From contig NZ_QKLW01000001.1 of NCBI RefSeq assembly GCF_003208215.1, positions 976,850 through 1,040,849 of the forward strand: 64,000 nucleotides of DNA. Direction: 5' to 3'. The translations under genes were made by a program, and so were the position numbers. Source of the stretch: Marinomonas alcarazii. GTDB taxonomy: Bacteria > Pseudomonadota > Gammaproteobacteria > Pseudomonadales > Marinomonadaceae. Numbering within the stretch: position 1 is the first letter of the stretch; each line of letters opens with the position of its first letter. The notes beneath the pieces were generated by a model. It was not told where the DNA came from. It ran no database searches and saw only the letters and a list, made by a program, of their open reading frames with translations. Shown here in pieces: positions 54,890 to 63,719 of the stretch.

Positions 54890-55243
54890 TTATTTTTGCT
54901 CAGTAAAAGCGGATAACAATTCGTCTAATGACAGATCTTCACTATCTGTATCGACATTAGTCGTCTGCTCCAATGCTTCTGCTTGCTCTGTTTTTTCTTC
55001 AACAGGCTTAACAAAAACAAAGCGACGTGGACGTACAGGTGCTGCCCCAGCTTCTTTTTCCGGAAGTAGACCTAAACGATCAAGTTTTTTGTGCGCTTGT
55101 TCTTTGCGTTCCTTGGCTTTCTTTGTTACAAAACGGCGAGTTGACGAAGCTTTACGAGCTTTGTTTTGCTCTTTCATCATCTCTTTTGAACCAGTTTTTC
55201 CAAGTTTTCCACGCATACTGCGCGATTTTTTAACACGAGCCAT
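54890..55243 (-). CDS. basic, probably disordered 117-aa protein
   Basis: I do not recognise a named family. The first 65 residues are very rich in Lys and Arg (MARVKKSRSMRGKLGKTGSK ...), followed by LDRLGLLPEKE, a short basic patch RPRRFVFVKP, and an acidic C-terminal tail ending LSLDELLSAFTEQK. There are no membrane segments, signal peptide or cysteines. The composition suggests nucleic-acid or ribosome association. A good GAGGA ribosome site precedes the ATG, and a strong terminator follows, so it is a real gene. Confidence 0.7.
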   Translation of the reverse strand: MARVKKSRSMRGKLGKTGSKEMMKEQNKARKASSTRRFVTKKAKERKEQAHKKLDRLGLLPEKEAGAAPVRPRRFVFVKPVEEKTEQAEALEQTTNVDTDSEDLSLDELLSAFTEQK

Positions 55244-55304
55244 AATATCCTCTCTTTATCGCGCGCATTGTAGCAGTGAAATCACGCTAGGTCATCCAGC
55301 AGTG

Positions 55305-55730
55305 TTAGCAATCCTTAAAAGATCTGTGACCTAAATTTCTCTGCTCACCAATTGCACCAAATAAATCTCTCACTTTTGCAGAATCACCGGCCTTCAAAGC
55401 ACCTTCAAGTTCTTTAAGTATAGTGATTGTGTCATCAACGACTTTTTGATACTCCGCAGTTTGGGCCTTTAACTCTGCGCCTTGCAAATTATCATGACTA
55501 AATTTGTGAGGTGCTTCACTGCGAGATTTCTCGAAATATGAAATAAGCGCTTCGACGTGACCTACTGCAGACTCACTGTCTCCGGCTTTCACATCAGATG
55601 ACATCGCACGCATTTCATCTTTGATATTTTCCATATATCCATGCAATGTGGTATCACATACACCATGAGCAAATACTGTAGAAGAAAAAGCCATTGACAT
55701 AATGGCGGCAGTAAGAAGAGTTTTTTTCAT
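55305..55730 (-). CDS. cytochrome b562-like periplasmic protein
   Basis: A 141-aa exported protein with a signal peptide (about 1-21, ending VFA before HGVC). The mature part is a four-helix bundle with the cytochrome b562 pattern: a methionine in LHGYMENIKDEM for the N-terminal heme ligand and a late histidine in NLGHRSFK for the second. Length and spacing suit the family. Two cysteines, one at each end (VCD and KDC), could form a disulfide that E. coli cytochrome b562 lacks. Its electron partner is unknown. Confidence 0.8.
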   Translation of the reverse strand: MKKTLLTAAIMSMAFSSTVFAHGVCDTTLHGYMENIKDEMRAMSSDVKAGDSESAVGHVEALISYFEKSRSEAPHKFSHDNLQGAELKAQTAEYQKVVDDTITILKELEGALKAGDSAKVRDLFGAIGEQRNLGHRSFKDC

Positions 55731-55940
55731 CGTTATACCCTTTAAGTTCCTAGTTTCTTAGGCAAATGGCTTCATTTTTTTAGCCAAACAATACCTTTAA
55801 AATAACACGCTTACTGAAAATAGCATCCAAAATATTGCAAAAAACAATTGTCTTTTTTGATTACATACACATTCAATGGTACAAAAGCGGTTTGATGTGT
55901 ATCGTCTAGTGTTGGACAACGAATACGATAGGAGTTCATT

Positions 55941-56231
55941 ATTTTTACTGTCAAACCTCTATTGCTGGTGGTAACCGGCCTAGTAATGAGCAGTCTTACT
56001 CTAGCTGAATGCAGTGATTTTGATGCGAAACTGGCGGCGGATAAACTGGCTCAGGATTATATTGATGGAAAAAGCTTTAGACCTGCATTGGTATTAAAAA
56101 AGCACTTGCCCAGTAAACGCAAAGAGGTCGCCAGCTATATCAAAACGGACGACCTCTACTATACGGTGTATTCTTTGGTTAACTCTAATTGCACTGCGAA
56201 AATAATCAAAAGAACCAATGGCAAACACTAA
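55941..56231 (+). CDS. small secreted protein with probable ATT start
   Basis: No family recognised. The frame opens only after a TAG at 55929-55931, and TAGGAG (55929-55934) is the only good ribosome site. Six bases later is ATT (55941), giving a 96-aa product with a classical signal peptide (M)FTVKPLLLVVTGLVMSSLTLA, cut before ECSDF. TTG 55962 or GTG 55968 would lack both a ribosome site and the positive n-region. The mature part (about 74 residues) has two cysteines (ECSDF and NCTAKI), probably a disulfide. The start codon is inferred. Confidence 0.6.
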   Translation: MFTVKPLLLVVTGLVMSSLTLAECSDFDAKLAADKLAQDYIDGKSFRPALVLKKHLPSKRKEVASYIKTDDLYYTVYSLVNSNCTAKIIKRTNGKH

Positions 56232-56274
56232 GTCACCACTGGTTCTATTTAATTTTTAAGCTGCGCTGATTCGT

Positions 56275-58746
56275 TCATTTCTTATCTTTTTCTGTATCTT
56301 TCGTTTTATTAGATTTTTTGGCGTTTGTAGATTCTTCCTCAGAGTCTTCTTCCTCTTCATCGTCATCTTCTTCACCTAGTTTTGAGATTTCTTCTAGTCG
56401 CTCAATCACTCTGGCAGACAAACTGCCTTCTGGGTATTCACCTTCCTCATTCACGACACCTGGCTCAATTCCTGTCAATAAATGCAGAGCTTCATCCGCT
56501 GTTGAGACCGCATAGATATGGAACATCCCGGCTTTAACAGCTTCAACAATCTCATCGCTTAACATTAAGTTAATCGCGTTTGATTTTGGAATGATGACCC
56601 CTTGCGTGCCAGTCAGCTCTCGCGCCTTACAAACATTGAAGAAGCCTTCTATTTTTTCATTCACCCCGCCGATCGCTTGAATTTCACCGTACTGATTCAA
56701 CGAGCCAGTTATAGCAAGATCTTGACGCAAAGGCACTTGAATCAATGCCGACAACAAACAACATAACTCTGCGGTAGAAGCGCTGTCACCATCTATGTAA
56801 CCGTAACTCTGCTCCATAGCAATGGAGGCTGAAATATCGAGTGGAAAGCGCTGAGCATATTTATTGCCCAAGTAGCCAGATAGGATCAACACACCCTTAG
56901 AGTGAATATTTTGACCTAGGTTGGACTCTCTCTCTATATCAATAATCCCTTTGCCACCTGGGTAAACGGTTGTAGAAATTCGCGCTGGCGCACCAAAGCT
57001 GCTATCACCGATCTGCATCACAGTTAAACCGTTTATTTTACCAACCGCATAACCATCACTTTCCAGCAATACGGTGCCTTCGATAATCTCTTCAATGATT
57101 TTTTCACTAACGCGGCCCGTTCTGTGTTTTTTGGCTTTTAAAGCTCGCGCAATATGATCGGCCGTAATTTCTGTGTCTTTGGCCATCTGACGAACAAAAT
57201 CCGCCTCACCCAATAATTCGAATACATCACCGATCTTTGCGGCCATCTCGCGCTGATGCTCTGCTAAACGGCTGCTGTATTCGATTAAAGCAGCAACACC
57301 GTCACGGGTTACATTGGCGTATTCTTCTTTGTCGACTCGGTCTTTCATGAGGCGCGCGAAAGACAGCTCAGATTCTTTAGTGCGTTTTAGTGTATCGTCA
57401 AAATCGACTAGAACGCGGAACATTTCCTGAAAGTCTGGATCCGCATCCTGCAACAAATAATAAATATCACGGGCACCTATCAAGACCACCTTAACCTGCA
57501 AAGGCAAATCTTGGGGAGACAAGGTCATGGTATTCATCAGCCCCATATCAGCGTATGGATGCTCGATCTTAATGGTTTTGCTTTTGAGGGCACGTTTAAG
57601 TGCTTCCCATAAATAATGGTCTGTCAGCAGTTTTTCAGCGTCTAAGATTAAATAGCCGCCATTTGCAGCGTGCAAACTGCCAGAGCGAATTAAACGGTAG
57701 TTAGTGACTAACATACCTTGGTCACTACTGTGCTCAACTTGACCAAATAAGTTGCGATAAGTCGGATGCGGTTCATACACAACAGGCTGACCACCATTAG
57801 GCTTATGAGTCATCGCGATATTGGGTAAATACAGCTCCTCATAAAACTGACGACGGCCAATTTCATCGCGGTTTTCAGAGGCTTTATCATCTGCCATTTG
57901 ATCAATGATAGTTTTATCTAAGTCTTCACGCAGAGCATGAAGATGAGCAGTGATATCGGCATCATCTTGATATTTCTCAAATAAGCCTGACATCAATGGA
58001 TCCAATGCTTCTTTGACAGTATCTAAATTCAATTGACGGATTTTTTCGTAGGTCGCTCGCTTCCATTGTGGCAAGCCTAATAGTTCTTCATTTAACAAAC
58101 CTTCAAGCGTAGACACACCTTCCTGAAAGGCATCACGCTCATCGTCAGTCAAAGCAGCAAATTCATTTTCTTCTAGCGCTTTGCCATCTTTCATTGGTGC
58201 AAAACTGACAGAAGACGCGTCGCGAAACATAGCAACACCAATCTTTCCAGAAATGCGCTCAACTTTATTAATAGCGGCTTCATACTGATCATTGAATGCT
58301 CTATCAATAATGCTTTTTTGCTGTTGATAGGTTGGGTTTTCAAAAGCGGCAGGAAAGGTAACCATTAATCCATCAATTAACGAACGGATCTCTTTTTCAA
58401 ACTCAGACGCCTGACCTGGAGGGAACTCAAGGGCTTTAGGGCGATGGCTTTCCGTAAAATTGTTAATGTAAGCCCACTCATTAGGGGCAGGACGGCGCTT
58501 CGCTTCACTTTTCAAATAATTTAGTACATAAGAGGAGCGGCCTGTTCCCGAATCCCCCATAGCAAAAATATTATAACCTGGACGTTGCATTGCCACACCG
58601 AACTGAATGGCCTCAACAGCACGTTCCTGACCTAAAATACCGCTTAGCGGCTCAATATCATTTAATGTTTTAAAAGCGAGATGATCATTTGGCACTTTCG
58701 CTGCAAGTGCTTGGTGAGGTAGAGAGGTAACCATACTGGACATCAA
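56275..58746 (-). CDS. Lon-like ATP-dependent protease
   Basis: An 823-aa S16 protease of the Lon-related bacterial group. Catalytic Ser is in YIDGDSASTAEL and the Lys in GGVNEKIEGFF. The ATPase region starts near residue 40 with GDSGTGRSSYVL: a Walker A in which the usual Lys is Arg, as seen in this group, followed by an inserted helical domain (about 120-300). The C-terminal tail is extremely acidic then basic (about 780-823). It degrades damaged proteins, presumably in the cytoplasm. A hairpin lies upstream of the start. Confidence 0.9.
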   Translation of the reverse strand: MMSSMVTSLPHQALAAKVPNDHLAFKTLNDIEPLSGILGQERAVEAIQFGVAMQRPGYNIFAMGDSGTGRSSYVLNYLKSEAKRRPAPNEWAYINNFTESHRPKALEFPPGQASEFEKEIRSLIDGLMVTFPAAFENPTYQQQKSIIDRAFNDQYEAAINKVERISGKIGVAMFRDASSVSFAPMKDGKALEENEFAALTDDERDAFQEGVSTLEGLLNEELLGLPQWKRATYEKIRQLNLDTVKEALDPLMSGLFEKYQDDADITAHLHALREDLDKTIIDQMADDKASENRDEIGRRQFYEELYLPNIAMTHKPNGGQPVVYEPHPTYRNLFGQVEHSSDQGMLVTNYRLIRSGSLHAANGGYLILDAEKLLTDHYLWEALKRALKSKTIKIEHPYADMGLMNTMTLSPQDLPLQVKVVLIGARDIYYLLQDADPDFQEMFRVLVDFDDTLKRTKESELSFARLMKDRVDKEEYANVTRDGVAALIEYSSRLAEHQREMAAKIGDVFELLGEADFVRQMAKDTEITADHIARALKAKKHRTGRVSEKIIEEIIEGTVLLESDGYAVGKINGLTVMQIGDSSFGAPARISTTVYPGGKGIIDIERESNLGQNIHSKGVLILSGYLGNKYAQRFPLDISASIAMEQSYGYIDGDSASTAELCCLLSALIQVPLRQDLAITGSLNQYGEIQAIGGVNEKIEGFFNVCKARELTGTQGVIIPKSNAINLMLSDEIVEAVKAGMFHIYAVSTADEALHLLTGIEPGVVNEEGEYPEGSLSARVIERLEEISKLGEEDDDEEEEDSEEESTNAKKSNKTKDTEKDKK

Positions 58747-58788
58747 TGGGTTTCCTTTTATGTAACAAGCTTCTTTAAATGAGGCTTG

Positions 58789-58812
58789 CGAAAGAAGAGT
58801 CCTCTTCTTTCG
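58789..58812. other. 11-bp inverted repeat upstream of the Lon-like gene
   Basis: CGAAAGAAGAG (58789-58799) and CTCTTCTTTCG (58802-58812) with a two-base gap. There is no T-tract. It may be a terminator of the pabC-ycfH operon or a leader element of the protease mRNA. Confidence 0.6.
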
Positions 58813-58914
58813 AATATGTTATGTAAATACAGTAAGTTGAGACTAACACTCTGATTCCACTTCGCCTATATGATGGAATAAAATTTCCTTCTCACCTGCA
58901 TCGTCATTAAAGTG

Positions 58915-59724
58915 CTAAGAAGCGGCTAGCTGAAGCTGAGACAGAGGATTAGCTTTTGAAAATACACGGTGAAAGTTCTGCGCCGTGGCTTCTAATAAAG
59001 CTTCGTAGCGAATTCCTTTTAAATCGGCGACGTACTGTGCCACTTCAGAAACATACTGAGGTTCATTTTTCTTACCTCGATAAGGAACGGGTGCCAAATA
59101 CGGCGAATCTGTTTCAACAATCAATGATTCTAATGGCAGCTTACGCACCGTTTCTTTCAAGTCTTGCGCGGTTTTAAAAGTCACTATGCCCGATATAGAA
59201 ATAAGATAGTTCTCATCCAGCGCGGCTTTCGCCATATCATAATCTTCAGTAAAACAATGCAATACCCCTGCGCTATCACGATTGCCATATTGCTTAATCA
59301 AAGACAAGGTATCTTGTTTCGCATTTCTTGTGTGAACGATGACTGGAAGACCTAAATCGCCTGCTGCTTTGAGGTGATGCATAAAGCTTACTTTCTGAGC
59401 TTCATGGGCCTCTGCTGACGCTTCATAGAAATAATCTAGACCCGTTTCACCAATAGCAATGACTTTAGGGTCTGCAGCATACTGACGTAAAAGCACTTCA
59501 TCGGTCACAAGGCCATCGCTTTGTAATGGGTGAACGCCACAGCTTGCGTATATTCCGTCTCGCTGAGTAAAGCCAAGCACGGTATTCATTTTATTTAGAT
59601 CAACTGAAATAGTTAACAGCTGCCTGACACCCTTTTGATATGCCGCATCAATGACTGAATGTATGTCGTTGTTATGTGGTGCCAAATCAAGCATATCAAG
59701 ATGGCAATGAGTATCAATTAACAT
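58915..59724 (-). CDS. ycfH: TatD family deoxyribonuclease YcfH
   Basis: A 269-aa TatD-family hydrolase of the YcfH branch: N terminus LIDTHCHLDML with two metal histidines, GETGLDYFY, HTRNAK, LHCFTED and ETDSPYLAPVPYRGK. It sits at the end of the tmk-holB operon as ycfH does in other gammaproteobacteria. In Pseudomonas a pilZ gene lies between holB and tatD/ycfH; here only eight bases separate them, so pilZ is absent. Enzyme activity is a metal-dependent hydrolase, with DNase or D-aminoacyl-tRNA deacylase activity reported for relatives. Confidence 0.93.
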   Translation of the reverse strand: MLIDTHCHLDMLDLAPHNNDIHSVIDAAYQKGVRQLLTISVDLNKMNTVLGFTQRDGIYASCGVHPLQSDGLVTDEVLLRQYAADPKVIAIGETGLDYFYEASAEAHEAQKVSFMHHLKAAGDLGLPVIVHTRNAKQDTLSLIKQYGNRDSAGVLHCFTEDYDMAKAALDENYLISISGIVTFKTAQDLKETVRKLPLESLIVETDSPYLAPVPYRGKKNEPQYVSEVAQYVADLKGIRYEALLEATAQNFHRVFSKANPLSQLQLAAS

Positions 59725-59731
59725 AGTTTGT

Positions 59732-60670
59732 TTACCACTGATTTAATTCGTGTGTGAGTTGCATAATGGGGTTTAAATTTGTCTTTTGAAGGTCTGACTT
59801 TAATTTTTGTAACGCTTGATAACGCAATATGAGCGTTTGAATTCCCAGACGAGCAATAAGAGTGTCATAGATTCCCTGTAAAGCAGGGTCAATCGGTGCG
59901 CCAGTTGAGTGATAAATACATTGATGAAGAATCGCAGCCAAGCCATTGCAATAATCTTCTATATTAGAATTATCTGCTCCCTTCAACACTGCACTAACGG
60001 ACACAGTCCCTCTCAATAGATCAGTCAGCTGGTTAGGCAATGAGGCGTATAATTGGGCTTTGCCTTGCTTTTGGATCGCTGACAATCGAAATGGCTGAGT
60101 CGTTAACCAAAATAACGAACTTAACGCCTCGCCATCATCTTGCTTCAACAGCCATTGCTTTACCTCATGCGTATTTGGCGTCGGCACATTCACTAAAAGA
60201 CAGCGACTACGAATAGTGGGCAAAAGACTGGTTGATTGAGAGCTAGTGAGAACAAAGTAGGTTCGATCTGCTGGCTCTTCAAGTGCTTTGAGCACAGCAT
60301 TTGCCGCATTAATATTCATTGCTTGCGCATGGGTAATTAATACAACTTTATTCTGACCGACTTGAGGTTTTTGACTAATTTGACGAACTAACAAGCGAAC
60401 TTGATCAACTTTGATTGTTCCAGCCTGTCCGTCTAAGATACGAAAATCTGGATGAGTTTCAGCGCGCATCAACTGGCAAGAGTGACAATTCCCGCAGGCA
60501 GCAGCTTGATCACTTTCGCACATTAAGTCCTTAACCATTTCATTGGCAAGCTCTTCTTGTCCAACACCATCCGCCCCCGTAACTAATAAGGCGTGAGAAA
60601 GACTATTTGTCTGCTTTAAAACCTGAACTTGTCGTAAGCATGGAATCAACCAGTCAGCTATATTTGTCAT
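59732..60670 (-). CDS. holB: DNA polymerase III subunit delta'
   Basis: The 312-aa delta' clamp-loader subunit. A P-loop-like VTGADGVGQEELA is degenerate, as expected for delta', with a zinc site of four cysteines (CESDQAAACGNCHSC) and an SRC motif in TIRSRCLL. It acts in loading the beta clamp. It begins directly after the tmk stop codon and is thus translationally coupled. Confidence 0.95.
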   Translation of the reverse strand: MTNIADWLIPCLRQVQVLKQTNSLSHALLVTGADGVGQEELANEMVKDLMCESDQAAACGNCHSCQLMRAETHPDFRILDGQAGTIKVDQVRLLVRQISQKPQVGQNKVVLITHAQAMNINAANAVLKALEEPADRTYFVLTSSQSTSLLPTIRSRCLLVNVPTPNTHEVKQWLLKQDDGEALSSLFWLTTQPFRLSAIQKQGKAQLYASLPNQLTDLLRGTVSVSAVLKGADNSNIEDYCNGLAAILHQCIYHSTGAPIDPALQGIYDTLIARLGIQTLILRYQALQKLKSDLQKTNLNPIMQLTHELNQW

Positions 60671-61309
60671 CTAGGAATTACCAGTCCAAGCGTTATTGAG
60701 CTTCACAAGTTGCTCTTCGATTTGCTGCTTAACTGAGTCAAGCGACTGACTAGCATCAACCACTCTAACCCTTTCAGGATCGGCTTGTGCCCGCTCAAGA
60801 AAACCGTCACGGACCTTTTGGTGAAAGGCCAAAGACTCTTTGTCTAAACGATCCTGATGCTGACGCTGAACAACACGTTCTTGGCCTAACTCAACAGCCA
60901 CATCCAACAGTAAAGTTGCATCAGGCTTGTTGTCACCTACCACCCACTGTGAAAGCTGATCAAGCATCACAATATCACCACCACGGGCTTTTCCTTGGTA
61001 AACGTAACTGGAGTCTAAAAAACGATCACTAATCACCCAAGTACCATGTGCCAATGCTGGCTGTATTTTTTCAGCTAAATGTTGCGCCCTTGCCGCAAAC
61101 ACAAGCAACAACTCTGTTATATCATTTACCCTTTCACTTCGGGGGCTGAGGATGAGTTGGCGTATCTCTTCCGCAAGAGGCGTTCCACCCGGCTCACGAG
61201 TCATTACATAAGGAATATTATGATCATCAAGCCATTGACGAATGAACTGGATCGCTGTGGTCTTACCACTGCCTTCTCCACCTTCAAGCGAAATGAATTT
61301 ACCTCTCAT
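60671..61309 (-). CDS. tmk: thymidylate kinase
   Basis: Tmk phosphorylates dTMP to dTDP. The P-loop LEGGEGSGKTT is at residues 7-17, the DRF/Y motif region is VISDRFLDSSYVYQG, and TREPGGTPLAEEIR binds the substrate. Length (212 aa) is standard. It lies between mltG, 12 bases upstream, and holB, directly downstream. Confidence 0.97.
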   Translation of the reverse strand: MRGKFISLEGGEGSGKTTAIQFIRQWLDDHNIPYVMTREPGGTPLAEEIRQLILSPRSERVNDITELLLVFAARAQHLAEKIQPALAHGTWVISDRFLDSSYVYQGKARGGDIVMLDQLSQWVVGDNKPDATLLLDVAVELGQERVVQRQHQDRLDKESLAFHQKVRDGFLERAQADPERVRVVDASQSLDSVKQQIEEQLVKLNNAWTGNS

Positions 61310-61321
61310 ACATAATCCTCT

Positions 61322-62353
61322 TTATTTCGTAACTTCTGGTGTCGATCGATAGTCTTCTCGACGCTTATACTGATATTCTCTGACCGCTCGATTATGTTCT
61401 CTTAATGTATCTGAAAACGCATGCGTTCCGTCCCCTTTAGCCACAAAGTACAAGGCTGTTGTGTGCTCTGGATTTAAAGCTGCCTCAACCGCCTCTCTGC
61501 CAACATTAGCAATGGGTGAAGGCGGCAAGCCATAAATCCGATAGGTGTTATAAGGCGACACATCTTGTAACCCTTTGCGCGTCAAATTCCCCGTAAACTT
61601 ATCACCAAGACCATAAATAACCGTAGGGTCTGTTTGCAGTCTCATGCCTTTTTCAAGTCGACTTATAAACACTTGAGCAATAAGAGGACGTTCGTAAGGA
61701 ACACCCGTTTCTTTCTCAATAATAGACGCCATAATAAGCGCCTCATAAGGCGTTTTATAAGGTAAATTCTCTGCTTTATTAGCCCACAACTCCGCCAATG
61801 TTTGCTTCATCAAGGTATGAGCGTGTTTTAAGATACTGACGTCTGTATCACCATTATGATAGCGATAAGTATTCGCAAAAAACTGCCCTTCTGGATGATC
61901 AACATCAAGCCCAAGAGTCGTCACAATCTCTTCATCTGTAGCATCAAGCAATGTCATAGTGATATTGCCTTTGGCTTGCATCGCGAGCAAAAACTCTCTG
62001 GTTGTTTTACCTTCAAGCAAAGTAATCGAATAAAAAATAGACTCGCCTGAATCAAACAACTTCATAACATCAAGTAGATTCATGCCTGGTTTGATAGCAT
62101 ATTCACCAACTTTAGGCACCCATTCAGGATGAAGTTTAGCCACTACTCGCGTTAAATAAGGGCTAGAGATGAAGCCCTTCTCACTTAAATTATTCCCCAA
62201 GCTGTAAGCAGAATCCCCTGCATTAACAACAAATATTTCCTCATCCTTTATCATCACAGGATCGGTAATGGAGTAATAAAGATAACCAGCTATGACAACC
62301 AATAACGTGATGAATAAAAAAGCAACACGGTAAAACCATTTAATGAACGCCAT
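61322..62353 (-). CDS. mltG: endolytic murein transglycosylase MltG
   Basis: A 343-aa inner-membrane enzyme (one helix, about residues 8-28) that cuts nascent glycan strands and so ends their elongation. The catalytic glutamate is in IMASIIEKETGVPYERP, and YNTYRIYGLPPSPIANVG is the other conserved block. Its start overlaps the pabC end by 14 bases. Confidence 0.96.
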   Translation of the reverse strand: MAFIKWFYRVAFLFITLLVVIAGYLYYSITDPVMIKDEEIFVVNAGDSAYSLGNNLSEKGFISSPYLTRVVAKLHPEWVPKVGEYAIKPGMNLLDVMKLFDSGESIFYSITLLEGKTTREFLLAMQAKGNITMTLLDATDEEIVTTLGLDVDHPEGQFFANTYRYHNGDTDVSILKHAHTLMKQTLAELWANKAENLPYKTPYEALIMASIIEKETGVPYERPLIAQVFISRLEKGMRLQTDPTVIYGLGDKFTGNLTRKGLQDVSPYNTYRIYGLPPSPIANVGREAVEAALNPEHTTALYFVAKGDGTHAFSDTLREHNRAVREYQYKRREDYRSTPEVTK

Positions 62354-63167
62354 GCATATCCTTAGCTTGCATTAGAATTTGTAATTTTCGGGTATGAATC
62401 CCTATAGGAAAAGACACACCAGTTACGCCAATAACCGGCACAATCCCCATCAAACTGTTCGTGATAAAAACTTCATCCGCTGCCATCAGATCACTGAGTG
62501 AAAAGCAGCCGACTTGAACAATGTACTCTGCCTGATTTTCAATAATGGCTTTTCGATAAGTACCTTGCACACCGGATGTCTGGAGTGATGGTGTATACAA
62601 AACACCATGTTTGCACCAAAAAAGATTACTCTGGATACACTCAACCAATTTTTCGTCCGTATTCAACATAATGGCCTCGAAGTCAGAGGCCATTAAAAAG
62701 CGCTTAGCCATCACGTTTTCAAGACGATTTAAATGCTTAATCCCCGCTAAAAAACGATTTGAGCTAACAGGTACAGGGGATACACAAAGTGAAACGCCCT
62801 TTTCCTGCTGAGCTTTATAGTCTGGCGCTGGTAGGATACCGATAACGATCGAATGAATACAATTTTCTGGGGGCAAATACCCTCTTCCACCTACACCGCG
62901 AGTCACCATGATTTTGACCACGGACTCTTCTTTAATCAATGGCAAAACCTGTGAGTACAGAAAACGCTTCAATGTAAGTTGTTGTTCATTGGAAAAAGGC
63001 ATAGCGAGCTTGGATAGCCCACGATACAGTCGAGAAAGGTGATCTTCAATTTGTAGAAAGCAATGAGGGACAGCACGGATGGTTTCGAAGACACCATCAC
63101 TGTAAGCCAAACCACGATCAGCAACAGAAACCGAATTGTCTAATCTGTAATTGACGAACCAAGTCAT
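62340..63167 (-). CDS. pabC: 4-amino-4-deoxychorismate lyase
   Basis: PabC, a fold-type IV PLP enzyme of 275 aa, releases p-aminobenzoate from aminodeoxychorismate for folate synthesis. The PLP lysine is in GIKHLNRLENVMAKR, and the start NYRLDNSVSVADRGLAYSDGVFETI is typical. In E. coli and Pseudomonas pabC follows acpP-fabF; here a tRNA array is directly upstream (49 bases) and no fatty-acid genes are seen. Confidence 0.94.
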   Translation of the reverse strand: MTWFVNYRLDNSVSVADRGLAYSDGVFETIRAVPHCFLQIEDHLSRLYRGLSKLAMPFSNEQQLTLKRFLYSQVLPLIKEESVVKIMVTRGVGGRGYLPPENCIHSIVIGILPAPDYKAQQEKGVSLCVSPVPVSSNRFLAGIKHLNRLENVMAKRFLMASDFEAIMLNTDEKLVECIQSNLFWCKHGVLYTPSLQTSGVQGTYRKAIIENQAEYIVQVGCFSLSDLMAADEVFITNSLMGIVPVIGVTGVSFPIGIHTRKLQILMQAKDMHGVH

Positions 63168-63215
63168 GGCTAAAAACTCAAAAATTAAGGTTAGCTATGA
63201 TAGCGCAAAAAAGGA

Positions 63216-63291
63216 TGGCGTCCCATAGGGGGTTCGAACCCCTGTTACCGCCGTGAAAGGGCGGTGTCCTAGGCCTCTAGACGAATGGGAC
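63216..63291 (-). tRNA. tRNA-Glu (UUC), copy 1
   Basis: A 76-base cloverleaf on the minus strand beginning GTCCCATTCGTCT, anticodon loop CTTTCAC, T-loop GGTTCGAACC, and CCA encoded. Acceptor stem GTCCCAT pairs with ATGGGAC. Confidence 0.97.
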
Positions 63292-63305
63292 AAATAAAAT
63301 AGATA

Positions 63306-63380
63306 TGGAGCGGGAAACGAGGCTCGAACTCGCGACCCCAACCTTGGCAAGGTTGTGCTCTACCACTGAGCTATTCCCGC
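63306..63380 (-). tRNA. tRNA-Gly (GCC), copy 1
   Basis: A 75-base cloverleaf on the minus strand beginning GCGGGAATAGCTCAG, anticodon GCC inside CTTGCCAAG, and encoded CCA. It is identical to the two other Gly copies. Confidence 0.97.
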
Positions 63381-63396
63381 AAAAACATAAAAAGAG

Positions 63397-63472
63397 TGGC
63401 GTCCCATAGGGGGTTCGAACCCCTGTTACCGCCGTGAAAGGGCGGTGTCCTAGGCCTCTAGACGAATGGGAC
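63397..63472 (-). tRNA. tRNA-Glu (UUC), copy 2
   Basis: Identical in sequence to copy 1, with encoded CCA. Its spacer to copy 1's neighbour (Gly copy 1) is 16 bases. Confidence 0.97.
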
Positions 63473-63519
63473 ACAAATAAACTCTTTAAAACTACACTAC
63501 TACTTACTTTAAAAGTAAG

Positions 63520-63595
63520 TGGCGTCCCATAGGGGGTTCGAACCCCTGTTACCGCCGTGAAAGGGCGGTGTCCTAGGCCTCTAGACGAATGGGAC
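63520..63595 (-). tRNA. tRNA-Glu (UUC), copy 3
   Basis: Identical to the other Glu copies. It lies at the 5'-plus-strand end of the 204-bp duplicated block. Confidence 0.97.
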
Positions 63596-63644
63596 ACAAT
63601 TTAGCTTTTATAGTGCTATAACTATTTTCTTCCCTAAAGAAGAA

Positions 63645-63719
63645 TGGAGCGGGAAACGAGGCTCGAACTCGCGACCCCAACCTTGGCAAGGTTGTGCTCT
63701 ACCACTGAGCTATTCCCGC
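63645..63719 (-). tRNA. tRNA-Gly (GCC), copy 2
   Basis: Identical to the other Gly copies. A 49-base spacer, shared exactly with the next unit, separates it from Glu copy 3. Confidence 0.97.

Noticed and set aside
63277..63597. A 106-residue open frame across the tRNA array
   Set aside because: It reads through tRNA-Glu and tRNA-Gly genes in repeated fashion and has no independent coding support.
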